DNA of 64,000 nt from Hellea sp965224755 (GCA_965224755.1 OZ245061.1:930001-994000); one strand, 5' to 3'. Counted from the stretch's first letter, positions 25,288 to 33,720 are shown. Notes: a model not told the origin generated them from the letters alone. Made by a program: numbers and translations.

Positions 25288-25923
25288 ATGTTGAAAATCT
25301 ATTACCACCCTCTCTCATTTCCATCTCTTGCGCCGGTGTTTACAGCTGAGGCGATAGGCATGGATTATGAAAAACAGCTCATTGACCTTGCGAAAGGGGA
25401 GCAATCCTCACCGGAATATTTGGCCGTAAATCCTTACGGCAAAGTCCCGGCCTTACAGGACGGCGATTTTGCCATGGCGGAAAGCGCCGCGATTATGCGC
25501 TATCTAGCGCGGCGCGAAAAATCAGGGCTCTATCCCGCTGATATTCAGCAGCAGGCCGTTGTCAATCAATGGATGGATTACGTTAATCATCACATCCGCA
25601 CTAATGTCGCCAAAGTGCATTTTAACCGCTCTCTGGCTCCCATGTTTGGCATGGACCCGGATGAGCAATCCCTCGCGGACGGCCTGCGGTTTCTAGGCAA
25701 TAGCCTACCCGTGATTGAGAAGGTGCTTTCCGATAATGCCTTCCTTTGCGGCGCAGATATGTCCTTGGCGGATATCGCTTTAGTGGCGGCATTAGAGCCC
25801 ATTAAAATGTCCAAGATTGATATTTCAGATTACCCGACACTGACGAAATGGCTTACGGCGCGGCATAGCGAGAAATTCTACACTAATGTTCATACGCATT
25901 ATGGGGCGGAGTTGGGGTTATAA
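25288..25923 (+). CDS. Glutathione S-transferase
   Basis: A 211-residue cytosolic GST. The N-terminal thioredoxin fold reads LKIYYHPLSFPSLAPVFTAEAIG, then the cis-proline and GSH-binding loop NPYGKVPALQDGDFAMAESAAI (E-S-A-A-I motif); the C-terminal all-helical domain has MSLADIALVAALEP. The usual catalytic Ser/Tyr/Cys near residue 10 may be the serines of LSFPS. Its stop codon shares bases with the start of selO. Confidence 0.9.
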   Translation: MLKIYYHPLSFPSLAPVFTAEAIGMDYEKQLIDLAKGEQSSPEYLAVNPYGKVPALQDGDFAMAESAAIMRYLARREKSGLYPADIQQQAVVNQWMDYVNHHIRTNVAKVHFNRSLAPMFGMDPDEQSLADGLRFLGNSLPVIEKVLSDNAFLCGADMSLADIALVAALEPIKMSKIDISDYPTLTKWLTARHSEKFYTNVHTHYGAELGL

Positions 25924-27269
25924 AATATAGCCCGCAGAGCGCCATTTATGAGCTTGGAGAGGATTTTTATGATCCTGTCCAAGCGGCGGATTTCCCCGAA
26001 ACGAAATTGCGCTACCGCGATGATGTAGCGGCGGAGTCGATTGGACTGAAATTAAATAAGCCTGATTGGGTGGAGCATTTTGGGCGGTTTAAAGCCTTGC
26101 CCGATAATCTGGCCGAGCCTCTGGCTCTGCGCTATCATGGTCATCAGTTCCAGCATTATAATCCGGATATTGGCGATGGGCGGGGGTTTCTCTTTGCCCA
26201 GATGCGCGACGATCAAAACCGCCTGATGGATTTAGGCACTAAGGGCTCTGGCCAGACGCCGTGGTCGCGGGCAGGCGATGGGCGGCTGACATTGCTTGGC
26301 GGGGTGCGGGAAGTTTTGGCGACGCGCTATCTCGAACATATGGGCGTCAATACATCGCGCAGTTTTTCGCTGATCGAAACGGGCGAGGAATTACAGCGCA
26401 GCGATGAGCCGTCCCCGACGCGCTCGGCTGTGCTGGTCAGGCTGTCTCATTCCCATATTCGCTTCGGCACGTTTCAGCGGCAGGCGTTTTTTGAGCATAA
26501 AGATAATCTTGAAAAACTGACGCAATATTGTTTGCGTCATTTTCATAAAGACGCCGAAGGGCCGGAGGGGTTGCTCCGCGCGGCCGCGATAGCCTCTGCC
26601 GATACCGCCGCGAGCTGGATGGCGGCGGGGTTTGTTCACGGGGTGATGAATACTGATAATATGAACATCACCGGAGAGAGTTTTGATTACGGCCCTTATC
26701 GGTTTCTGCCGACGCTAAAATCCGGTTTTACCGCCGCCTATTTTGATCATAACGGGCTTTATGCTTTCGCCAAACAGCCGGAGATCATGTATTGGAATCT
26801 CTCGCAATTGGCACAAAGCCTGTCGCTGATTTGCGATGATGAGAAGCTGCTGGCCGCGCTTAAACCTTACGGCCCTGCTTATAGAGACGCGCTGCGCAAA
26901 CATGTTTTTCGCCGCCTCGCCATTGCGCCCAAGGATGAGGAGGCCGATGTCGCTTTCATCATGCAGAGCTTTAAATTTCTGGAAAATTCGCAATGTTCAT
27001 GGCCGCAGTTTTGGCACGATTGGCAGAGCGGGGCTGGGCGGCTGAAAGCGGTTAAGGCGGGCTCTAATAAAGAGTTTTATACGGGCGAGGATTTCGCCGA
27101 TTGGCTTACCGCTTTGGGCCGGTTCGAGCCTGCGGGCGAGCCGCCGCGAACGGATATCCCGGCCAGCCTGCTCTATGACGAGATTGGAGAGCTGTGGCAG
27201 CCGATTGCTGAGCATGATGATTGGTCGATGTTTAACGCCAAGCTTGATAGCTTTACGCGGAACACATAA
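25920..27269 (+). CDS. selO: SelO/YdiU pseudokinase (protein AMPylase) with ATA at the start position
   Basis: Transfers AMP to protein hydroxyls in redox control. Family motifs are continuous: YELGEDFYDPVQAADFP, LRYHGHQFQHYNPDIGDGRG, GTKGSGQTPWSRAGDGRLTL, AVLVRLSHSHIRFGTFQ, HGVMNTDNMNITGESFDYGP (Asn and Asp that bind metal). The N-terminal family sequence begins at 25920, but the codon there is ATA. No ATG, GTG or TTG lies in this frame between the stop at 25884 and TTG 26007, which would remove 29 conserved residues. The 449-residue product is slightly short at the C-terminus for SelO and lacks the CxxC/U tail. Confidence 0.82.
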   Translation: MKYSPQSAIYELGEDFYDPVQAADFPETKLRYRDDVAAESIGLKLNKPDWVEHFGRFKALPDNLAEPLALRYHGHQFQHYNPDIGDGRGFLFAQMRDDQNRLMDLGTKGSGQTPWSRAGDGRLTLLGGVREVLATRYLEHMGVNTSRSFSLIETGEELQRSDEPSPTRSAVLVRLSHSHIRFGTFQRQAFFEHKDNLEKLTQYCLRHFHKDAEGPEGLLRAAAIASADTAASWMAAGFVHGVMNTDNMNITGESFDYGPYRFLPTLKSGFTAAYFDHNGLYAFAKQPEIMYWNLSQLAQSLSLICDDEKLLAALKPYGPAYRDALRKHVFRRLAIAPKDEEADVAFIMQSFKFLENSQCSWPQFWHDWQSGAGRLKAVKAGSNKEFYTGEDFADWLTALGRFEPAGEPPRTDIPASLLYDEIGELWQPIAEHDDWSMFNAKLDSFTRNT

Positions 27270-27323
27270 ATTTTACGCGACTCTTGAGAGGCACGGCCCT
27301 ATAAGCGGGCATTGGAGGACATT

Positions 27324-28055
27324 ATGAAATTATCACACCTGACAACATCTATTCTGGCTATTACGGCACTAACTTTAAGCGCGGGCTGTTCGGCGCAGGT
27401 AAATGCCGACGTAGCTGAGCCTGCGGTGAAGATGGCCCAGAAGGTCGATGATCATTCAGATCATGATCATGACGGCAAAAAAGCTAAAGCGGCCATGCAG
27501 GGCCAGAAACCCTCTGCCCCCGGCGCGGATATTTCCGGCATAGCTGCGGGCACTTATAAATCCGAAGATGGCCATGCCTATATTACCTTCCAATATATGC
27601 ATCAGGGCTATTCCCGTCCGACAATCCGCTGGAATGACTTTGAAGCGGCGGTTACTCTTGATCCGTCTGACCCAACAGCTTCGACCTTGAGCGTCACTAT
27701 CGACGCAGCCAGCGTCGATAGCGGGGTCGCAAAATTCGACACCCATATGAAGAGCGGCGATATGTTTGAGGTTGAGAAATTTCCGACCATCACTTTTACC
27801 AGCACCTCTCTCAACCAAGCGACGACAGCCACGGGGCAGCTTGTCGGCGATTTGACCATGAAAGGCATCACTAAGCCGGTTGAGCTTGCTGTGACTCTCA
27901 ATAAAATAGGCGAAACCCGCGACAAGAAACCTATGTTTGGTATCTCGGCAAAAACGCAAATCAAACGCTCGGATTGGGACCTTGGCTATGCTGTGCCTTA
28001 TGTCGGCGATGATGTGACGATTATGATCGAAGTTGAATTTGTCAAAGCAGACTAA
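27324..28055 (+). CDS. YceI-family lipoprotein
   Basis: A 243-residue precursor. It starts with a lipoprotein signal ending in the lipobox LSAGC, then a histidine/aspartate-rich linker (DDHSDHDHDGKK) that could bind metal, then a YceI lipocalin-like beta-barrel (GTYKSEDGHAYITFQYMHQGYS, VTLDPSDPTASTLSVTIDAASVDSGV, HMKSGDMFEVEKFPTITFTST, GDLTMKGITKPVEL). YceI proteins bind polyisoprenoids. ATG at 27324 has GGAGG upstream. It is followed after 5 bases by cytochrome b561, a frequent partner. Confidence 0.92.
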   Translation: MKLSHLTTSILAITALTLSAGCSAQVNADVAEPAVKMAQKVDDHSDHDHDGKKAKAAMQGQKPSAPGADISGIAAGTYKSEDGHAYITFQYMHQGYSRPTIRWNDFEAAVTLDPSDPTASTLSVTIDAASVDSGVAKFDTHMKSGDMFEVEKFPTITFTSTSLNQATTATGQLVGDLTMKGITKPVELAVTLNKIGETRDKKPMFGISAKTQIKRSDWDLGYAVPYVGDDVTIMIEVEFVKAD

Positions 28056-28060
28056 TTTCG

Positions 28061-28636
28061 ATGTCGCCATCGGCCCGCTATTCAAAAATTGCGCTTCTCC
28101 TGCATTGGCTGATCGCGTTGATGATTATCGGGCTGATACTCTTCGGGCTGTTGATGACTAATCCCGATATGCCTAACCGTTTCGCGCTCTATCAATTACA
28201 TAAATCCATGGGGATTTCGGTGTTGATATTGTCGTGTTTGCGATTGCTATGGCGCTTGACGCATAAGCCGCCCGCATTGCCGGAGGGGATGAAAGGCTGG
28301 GAGATTTGCGCCGCCAAATTCACCCATATAGCTTTCTACGTTATCATGATCGGCATGCCGCTACTCGGCTGGGCCATGGTCTCGGCCTCGCCGCTCGGCA
28401 TACCGACGCGGCTGTTTGACATTGTGCCTTGGCCGCATATGCCGGGTATCCCGCGCGGTAAAGAATTGGAGGACGTGCTCAAATTCCTTCACGGAAATAT
28501 CGGCAAAGCCACAATCGGGCTGATTGCGCTCCATATCGGCGCGGCGCTGAAACACCATCTCGTCAATAAAGACGATGTCCTAACCCGCATGCTTCCGTTT
28601 GTGCGCAAAAATGACAAGGCCGCCAAGACAAAGTGA
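28061..28636 (+). CDS. Cytochrome b561
   Basis: A 191-residue di-heme b-type membrane cytochrome. Four transmembrane segments with the heme-ligand histidines in IALLLHWLIALMI, YQLHKSMGISVLI, KFTHIAFYVIMIGMPLLGW and IALHIGAALKHHLV. It probably passes electrons between quinone and a periplasmic acceptor; the YceI lipoprotein upstream is a common companion. A terminator follows about 115 bases downstream. Confidence 0.92.
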   Translation: MSPSARYSKIALLLHWLIALMIIGLILFGLLMTNPDMPNRFALYQLHKSMGISVLILSCLRLLWRLTHKPPALPEGMKGWEICAAKFTHIAFYVIMIGMPLLGWAMVSASPLGIPTRLFDIVPWPHMPGIPRGKELEDVLKFLHGNIGKATIGLIALHIGAALKHHLVNKDDVLTRMLPFVRKNDKAAKTK

Positions 28637-28752
28637 CAATTGCAGTGCTCACTTTCTTAGCCTATTAGAACAATCTTGCAGGGCGCAATCCTGATTATTT
28701 ATGGTTTTAGGCGGGCGCTCCGCACACACGGAATTCAACTTCCCCCAACTTG

Positions 28753-28784
28753 ACCGCAGCGCTACGGCCCTGCGGTTTTTCTTT
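28753..28784 (+). terminator. Rho-independent terminator after the YceI-cytochrome b561 pair
   Basis: Stem ACCGCAG/CTGCGGT with a 10-base loop, followed by TTTTTCTTT. It ends nine bases before the left repeat of the tRNA islet. Confidence 0.8.
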
Positions 28785-28792
28785 GGGGCGCG

Positions 28793-28837
28793 GGCGACCC
28801 CGGGTGGATTTGAACCACCGGCCTCAAGATTAGGAAT
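28793..28837. repeat. Left direct repeat of the tRNA-Arg islet (attL-like)
   Basis: A 45-bp exact copy of the 3' half of the tRNA-Arg(CCT) gene at 30085-30129, same orientation. It stretches from two bases beyond the tRNA end to the anticodon loop. The rest of the tRNA is missing here, so this is not a functional tRNA. It marks the original 3' end displaced when DNA entered the tRNA gene. Confidence 0.9.
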
Positions 28838-28911
28838 AATGTAGTTTATGAACGCAATTAAGTTGGACTTGTTGCTGGGCAATGATGTCGATTGTTTTCT
28901 AACAAGGATAT

Positions 28912-29235
28912 TTATTTCTTTTGCTTTCCGCGCGCTACTTCAGTAGCCAATGCTTCGAATTTTGGGGTCCAAAACTGGCGAAACGGCGCTAACCAATTAT
29001 CTGCTTCTCTCAAACCAGACGTATCTAGTCCGTAAACTCGACGGGCTCCGTCTATCGTCACATTGGCAAAACCATTATCTCGCAACACTTTCAATTGTTG
29101 AGAGGTTGCTGACTGACCAATTCCAAATTCCTCTTGGACAATACCAACAATTGCACCCGAAGATAAAGAGTCGACTGACAATAGCTGAAGAATATGACGC
29201 CTAACAGGGTCACCAAGAACATCAAAAGCGTGCAT
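28912..29235 (-). CDS. ArsR-type winged-helix regulator
   Basis: A 107-residue repressor-like protein: FDVLGDPVRRHILQLLSV, then the recognition region EEFGIGQSATSQQLKVLRDNGFANVTIDGARRVYGL. There are no cysteine metal ligands, so it is not a metal sensor of the classical kind. Its ATG shares one base with the stop of the SRPBCC gene (TAATG), so the two are coupled; such ArsR/AHSA1 pairs are common. It probably controls its own operon through the CTAATATTAAT iterons upstream. Confidence 0.88.
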   Translation of the reverse strand: MHAFDVLGDPVRRHILQLLSVDSLSSGAIVGIVQEEFGIGQSATSQQLKVLRDNGFANVTIDGARRVYGLDTSGLREADNWLAPFRQFWTPKFEALATEVARGKQKK

Positions 29236-29870
29236 TATTCACCTGTATAAAATTTGGCAGTCATCTCAGCCATGTCATGTGCGATGTCCGCTGATTCCCC
29301 TGAAACAATATGGGCTACACCCCAATTTTTCGCGGAATTGCGTATAAAAGCTTTCCCGTTGTTGGATTCCATCCATGCGGCATTTTCTTCAGGGTTAATC
29401 ACGGCCCCGTCATTTTCTAAATGATACCCTAGGGCAAGAAAGGACAACTCCCATCCAACGCCTGTCGCGCCGGGGCCATATTTCTTCCAGTGAGATTCAC
29501 TATCAGCATCTTTGAGCATCACATGCTCGAGAAATAACTCAGTACCTCTTTCATTTGGTTCCAATCTCACCCTGACCCAACTCATATCGTTCCCATACTC
29601 CCATGTTATGTTTAAAGCTTTGGGTGAATCACATCGGGTAATCTTGCCGCCTGCATGACCATCGAGTTGATACCTCCCTCCGATATGTAAATCGCCACTG
29701 ACTGGAAGAAACCAACGCGGTATTCGTTCATGATTAGTAAGCGCATCCCATAAATCATCAATTTCAGTCAGATATACTCGCTTTCCCGTTATGCTGCGCG
29801 CAGGCTTTCCTTTATGCATTAGCTCATTAGTGACTCTGAATTCTATTCCCAATATGTTTTTAAAATCCAT
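29235..29870 (-). CDS. AHSA1/SRPBCC domain protein
   Basis: A 211-residue START-like helix-grip protein. Signatures RVYLTEIDDLWDALTNHERIPRWFLPVSGDLHIGGRYQL, ITRCDSPKALNITWEYG and GTELFLEHV belong to the Activator-of-Hsp90-ATPase-homologue 1 group, which binds hydrophobic ligands. The C-terminal 40 residues are an extra helical tail. First gene of the islet operon, read towards the ArsR gene. Ligand unknown. Confidence 0.88.
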   Translation of the reverse strand: MDFKNILGIEFRVTNELMHKGKPARSITGKRVYLTEIDDLWDALTNHERIPRWFLPVSGDLHIGGRYQLDGHAGGKITRCDSPKALNITWEYGNDMSWVRVRLEPNERGTELFLEHVMLKDADSESHWKKYGPGATGVGWELSFLALGYHLENDGAVINPEENAAWMESNNGKAFIRNSAKNWGVAHIVSGESADIAHDMAEMTAKFYTGE

Positions 29871-29879
29871 AATTCGTTC

Positions 29880-29918
29880 CTAATATTAATATAGTCTAAT
29901 ATTAATCAGAACTAATAT
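29880..29918 (-). promoter_or_regulatory. Three CTAATATTAAT iterons upstream of the islet operon
   Basis: CTAATATTAAT at 29880 and 29896 and the truncated CTAATAT at 29912 repeat every 16 bp. They lie 10-50 bp upstream of the AHSA1 start. The array is probably the operator of the ArsR-type regulator or overlaps its promoter. Confidence 0.55.
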
Positions 29919-30086
29919 CAAGTAAGTATGCGATATTTGTAAAAACGAAACAAAATCTACGAATATGATGATATATGAAAAAATGCTCGCCTAAACGCGA
30001 AAGTGTGTAACGAATGAGTAAGGCTATATTTGCCTTGTTGAAAATCAAAATATTTTATAAATCATTGTATTTATTGATTAAATTGG

Positions 30087-30160
30087 CGACCCCGGGTGGA
30101 TTTGAACCACCGGCCTCAAGATTAGGAATCTTGCGCTCTATCCAACTGAGCTACGGGATC
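30087..30160 (-). tRNA. tRNA-Arg (anticodon CCT)
   Basis: A complete 74-nt cloverleaf on the minus strand: acceptor GATCCCG/CGGGGTC with discriminator G, D-arm GCTCAGTTGGATAGAGC, anticodon stem CAAGA/TCTTG around TTCCTAA (CCT), T-arm GGTGG-TTCAAAT-CCACC. CCA is not encoded. The gene reads AGG codons. Its 3' half is the right-hand copy of the 45-bp islet repeat (30085-30129). Confidence 0.95.
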
Positions 30161-30190
30161 GTGTGGGCGCTTTTATCGCGCGCCAATAGA

Positions 30191-30829
30191 TTAGCCAACA
30201 CCCATTTGGCCCAATCGCCACTCTAAGACTGGCAGTCTGTCCATGCCGAAAAAGGGCTCATTATCCAGCACGCAGGTCGGCACGCCCCAGTGGCCTGCCT
30301 TGCGCAGTTCTTGGTCATGGACGTCGAAACGGGCGTCGAATTCGGCTTCATTACCTGCAATCGCCTTTTCCAACTCAGCGAGATTTAGTTCCGCCCGCGC
30401 GATAGCTTCTGCGAGATTATTATCTTCTGTCCAAGGCTGACCGCTCCAAATTATGCGGCTGACCTCGTCAATAAAAGCCAGACCCTTGCCCGTATCCGCT
30501 GCGGCAAGGCCCAGCCGCGAGAGCCGCCAAATATGGGGCTGGTCTTTAGCAATTGTGGCTGTCGCCATATCCTGAATAATAGGGTCGGGATCAGGCATGG
30601 CAATGGGCTGTCCTGTCATCTGCGCAATGCGGATAATATCGCGCATCACATAGCCGAGCCAAGGCGGGCCGCGGCTATCGAAAAACTGCGGATCGCGTAT
30701 CGCCAATGGCAGAACGATTTTGAGGTTAAACACGACATCCCGTTCTTTTTCGATACTGCGAATGCCTTGCGTGGCCAAATAAGAATAGGGTGAGCGGAAC
30801 GACCAATAGAGATCAATGGGGGTGGGCAT
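30191..30829 (-). CDS. 2-hydroxychromene-2-carboxylate isomerase family protein (DsbA-like fold)
   Basis: A 212-residue protein of the kappa-GST/HCCA isomerase family, which uses glutathione in naphthalene and related aromatic degradation. Signature IDLYWSFRSPYSYLATQGI (with the active-site serine), then a helical insert, and the conserved GHWGVPTCVLDNEPFFGMDRL (cis-Pro loop and G-x-D-R). ATG at 30829 gives the family length; in-frame starts at 30862 or further would intrude on the divergent nuclease gene. Physiological substrate unknown. Confidence 0.85.
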   Translation of the reverse strand: MPTPIDLYWSFRSPYSYLATQGIRSIEKERDVVFNLKIVLPLAIRDPQFFDSRGPPWLGYVMRDIIRIAQMTGQPIAMPDPDPIIQDMATATIAKDQPHIWRLSRLGLAAADTGKGLAFIDEVSRIIWSGQPWTEDNNLAEAIARAELNLAELEKAIAGNEAEFDARFDVHDQELRKAGHWGVPTCVLDNEPFFGMDRLPVLEWRLGQMGVG

Positions 30830-30872
30830 GAGCGATTCGACCTCTGGGTTGTTTTGTGTCATGGTGACTTTT

Positions 30873-31730
30873 ATGGTGGGACATTCGGATATAGCAGGCG
30901 TAAAGGCAAGCGCTGCAAAGCTCAAAACATGGCCCAAGCGTTTGGCGGTCTTGGCCGGGGTTTTATTGATGGGCGCGTCTGCGGGCGGTTTGAAAGCCCC
31001 TGAACTTGAAGCGGGCGAGACGGGGCTGGTTCGCTCTGTGCTCGACGGCGATACGCTTTACCTTGATGATGGGCTGAAAACCCGCCTCTCGGCGATGCAA
31101 GCTCCGAAACTGCCTTTGGGGCGTAAGGGATTTGAAGCTTGGCCTTTGGGATATGAAGCCAAGGCGGCGCTCATCGGGCTGACAAAAAACCGCGAGGTCC
31201 AGCTTTATTATGGCGGGGAGCGGCGCGACCGTTATGATCGGGCATTGGCGCAGGTTTTTACGGTCAATGCGAAGGGGCAACGCGACCTTTGGATTCAAGA
31301 AGAAATGATCCGGCTTGGCATGGCGTGGGTCTATACATGGCCGGACACGTATCAGAATTCAGCAACATTATACATAGCTGAGCGCGAGGCGCGGGCCGCC
31401 GGGCGCGGAATTTGGGGGCATGATTTTTATGCTATTCGTTCGCCCGATCCCAATCCTTTGGCGCAGGATGTCGATAGTTTCCAGCTTGTCGAAGGGATCA
31501 TTACCTCTAGCGCAGATATACGCGGGCGGATTTACCTCAATTTCGGTGCGGATTACAAAACCGATTTCACTATCGCGATTGCCAAAAAACACCGGAAACG
31601 CTTTGAGAAATCCGGCATTGACCTGCTAGCGCTTGAAGGTGCGCGGGTGCGCGTGCGGGGCTGGATTGAACTGGCGAACGGACCAATGATTTGGCTGGAT
31701 CACCCCGAAAGGCTTGAAGTTTTGGATTAA
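30873..31730 (+). CDS. Exported thermonuclease-like (SNase) protein
   Basis: A 285-residue protein with a signal/anchor segment (RLAVLAGVLLMGASAGGL) and an SNase OB-fold domain: SVLDGDTLYLDDGLKTRLSAM, EVQLYYGGERRDRYDRALAQV (with R-R and D-R-Y-x-R motifs around the active site) and EMIRLGMAWVYTWPD, then EREARAAGRGIWG. The C-terminal 90 residues form a second domain of unknown role. It probably acts on nucleic acid outside the cytoplasm. Its start is divergent from the isomerase and its stop overlaps the stop of the lipoprotein gene by four bases. Confidence 0.85.
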   Translation: MVGHSDIAGVKASAAKLKTWPKRLAVLAGVLLMGASAGGLKAPELEAGETGLVRSVLDGDTLYLDDGLKTRLSAMQAPKLPLGRKGFEAWPLGYEAKAALIGLTKNREVQLYYGGERRDRYDRALAQVFTVNAKGQRDLWIQEEMIRLGMAWVYTWPDTYQNSATLYIAEREARAAGRGIWGHDFYAIRSPDPNPLAQDVDSFQLVEGIITSSADIRGRIYLNFGADYKTDFTIAIAKKHRKRFEKSGIDLLALEGARVRVRGWIELANGPMIWLDHPERLEVLD

Positions 31731-32104
31731 CCTGCAGCTATGCAGGGCATGTTTTTTAGTGGGTATTGCGTTCCACTTTGGCGGTGCACCAAATAGCATT
31801 TTCTCCCGGCCATTATCAGGTCAAAATGATCCGGGCGCTCCATAGAGCGGCCATCTATAATCCGGCCATTGCGCCGCCCGACAGAAGGCGGATCAATGGC
31901 GATATAGGATTGGCTCATCAGGCTGTCATCCGGAAGATTGATGGACTTTCCGTCCATCGCTTTGGATATAGTATTTTCCAACTTTGTCAGAATTTTTGCA
32001 TTTGTGCGTTCCAGCATAGCCGCTACGGGCGCTGTATCCGCCACAGTTTCGCAGCCCCCAAGCAAAGGCGTTAGAGCGGCTGCAATGATCACAAAAAGGC
32101 GCAT
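31727..32104 (-). CDS. Small lipoprotein of unknown function
   Basis: A 125-residue precursor with a lipoprotein signal (MRLFVIIAAALTPLLGGC, lipobox LLGGC). The mature part has a short helical stretch and ends with CYLVHRQSGTQYPLKNMPCI, with two cysteines that may form a disulfide. I do not recognise a family. Its ATG overlaps the stop of the S41 protease gene (TAATG), so it is translationally coupled to that gene and may help it. Confidence 0.75.
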   Translation of the reverse strand: MRLFVIIAAALTPLLGGCETVADTAPVAAMLERTNAKILTKLENTISKAMDGKSINLPDDSLMSQSYIAIDPPSVGRRNGRIIDGRSMERPDHFDLIMAGRKCYLVHRQSGTQYPLKNMPCIAAG

Positions 32105-33720
32105 TACTGCCCCCGTTTGCGGGGCGCATTTTCGATACGGCTGGTGGCTAAAAATTCACGTTTTTGTAAGCGCGGTTCATTTAACAAGGCCGTCTCCGGA
32201 TCGCCGACATAAGACAGCTTCTGGGCGCTGGGTTTGGGAATTCCCGTCGGGCACGTCCCGTTTTCGCGGTAAGATAATGCCACTTCCAGCATATTCTCGC
32301 CGGGATTCCCTAAGGCTTCGGAGAAATCATCGCCGACAAGACAGCCCGGTATTTTCACGCCATTCACGGATGGATCATTTATCGGCGTGAAACCATCGGC
32401 ATAAGCGCCAAAGCCTTTATCATTAGAGCCGCTAAATTGGATGGTGAAATAGGTCTCGCCGCAATTATCCGTGGCGTAAAATCCGTAAGGCTTGCCGCAG
32501 GTTTTCGTCCCGATGAGGATAACCTCAACATCGACGCCGCGCAGGCTGTTAATCACGGCTTCACTGGCGCTGCAAGTGCCGTCTGTCGAGAGTAGAAAAA
32601 CGCGGGGCAGGTCGAGCGTGTTTAAAGCAACGCCGTTATTGATTGAAAACCCTTGGCCGGTTTTGTGAAACGGTGTCGGCGTAATCGTCTGGCCCGTCAC
32701 AGGGTTGGTCACGGGATGTTTGCTGCTAAAGGTCAGCTTGTCAAATATCCGGCCATTGGTGCGGGCATCGCCGGCAATCATAAAGCCGAGTTCGCCGGCA
32801 ATATCGAGAAAGCCGCCGCCATTATAGCGCAGGTCTAAAACGAGATCGTTTACGCCCTGATTTTTCAAGCTGGTTATGGCGTTATGTATTTGCTCTTCGG
32901 CGCTTGTGGTTCCAAAAGTGGTGAAATGGATATAGCCAACTTTGCTGCTCGGCGTATCTATCATCTTACTGGTATGGACGGGCTGTTCGGTGACAATGGC
33001 CGAGACGAGGGTGACAGTGCGTGTTGCCGTACTGCCGACTTCGCGAATTTTGAACGTGTGGGACTCTCCAGCATTTGCCGGAAAAATGGCCGCATTGAGC
33101 GTATTCGTATCTGAACCGTTGACGACATCTACGCCGTCAACTTCGATAATTTCTGCCCCGCGCAAAATATTGGCATTGGCGGCGGGTGAACCGGCTTGCG
33201 TAAAGGCGACACGAATATCGCGCGGAACCGTGCGGCTTATCAGGGCAAATTCAGCGCCGTAACCGGCCGATGCGCCGCTATTGACGAGCTGGTCATATTC
33301 ATCTGTTGGGATGTTAAAGTGAAACTGGTCTTTATCTGCGCCCGAAGCTGTCGTTGCCGTGGTTCTCAACACATCAAAATAAGCCAGCCGATTAGTGAAG
33401 GTTGCAGGGTCTCTATCCGCGATTTCGCTAAACCAGAGATAGGTCTCATCACTCCAAGAGCGTAGCCAAAAATTCTCCAATTTTGTCGATCCGGATCTAT
33501 CGTCTGTGCCCGCACGCGGCGCGGCGCATTGCTTTTCAAAATTGGCCGAGGGGTCAAACTTTCCGGCTGTCCAGACCGGCCCAGTTGCGGTGGGCGGCGG
33601 CGGGGGAGGGACGACTGCAACAGGAGCAGGACTGCCCCCGCCTCCGCTGCAAGCCGCTAATCCTGCGGCGATACCCAGCAGGGCAAGCGGTTTTAAAAGG
33701 AGAGGCGGAAATTTTATCAT
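32104..33720 (-). CDS. S41-family peptidase lipoprotein with PDZ domain
   Basis: A 538-residue protein with lipobox LAAC, a Pro-rich linker (PVAVVPPPPPPTATGP), a helical N-domain, a PDZ domain (residues about 155-235: GYGAEFALISR...ANILRGAEIIEVDGVDV) and an S41 serine-protease core: LVLDLRYNGGGFLDIAGEL, the serine in STDGTCSASEAVINSL and the lysine in IGTKTCGKPYGF. The catalytic Ser-Lys order is that of Ctp/tricorn enzymes. Cysteines around the active site (TC-S, KTC, NC) suggest disulfides in the periplasm. Role probably trimming of envelope proteins. Confidence 0.93.
   Translation of the reverse strand: MIKFPPLLLKPLALLGIAAGLAACSGGGGSPAPVAVVPPPPPPTATGPVWTAGKFDPSANFEKQCAAPRAGTDDRSGSTKLENFWLRSWSDETYLWFSEIADRDPATFTNRLAYFDVLRTTATTASGADKDQFHFNIPTDEYDQLVNSGASAGYGAEFALISRTVPRDIRVAFTQAGSPAANANILRGAEIIEVDGVDVVNGSDTNTLNAAIFPANAGESHTFKIREVGSTATRTVTLVSAIVTEQPVHTSKMIDTPSSKVGYIHFTTFGTTSAEEQIHNAITSLKNQGVNDLVLDLRYNGGGFLDIAGELGFMIAGDARTNGRIFDKLTFSSKHPVTNPVTGQTITPTPFHKTGQGFSINNGVALNTLDLPRVFLLSTDGTCSASEAVINSLRGVDVEVILIGTKTCGKPYGFYATDNCGETYFTIQFSGSNDKGFGAYADGFTPINDPSVNGVKIPGCLVGDDFSEALGNPGENMLEVALSYRENGTCPTGIPKPSAQKLSYVGDPETALLNEPRLQKREFLATSRIENAPRKRGQ

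Larger units (their letters stand above)
28838..30084. mobile_element. Integrase-less genomic islet in tRNA-Arg(CCT)
   Basis: About 1.25 kb between two 45-bp direct repeats of the tRNA 3' half. It holds an ArsR-type regulator, an AHSA1/SRPBCC gene, and A+T-rich flanks that differ from the chromosome around them. There is no integrase gene. Either the islet is the remnant of a larger element or it moved with help from another integrase. Confidence 0.75.

Noticed and set aside
28793..28837. A second tRNA-Arg gene
   Set aside because: Only the 3' half is present; the 5' half, D-arm and acceptor partner are missing. It is the displaced repeat of the islet.
30816..30872. A longer start for the SNase protein
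   Set aside because: The upstream in-frame codons overlap the start region of the divergent isomerase and would put 19 residues before the signal peptide. ATG at 30873 fits better.
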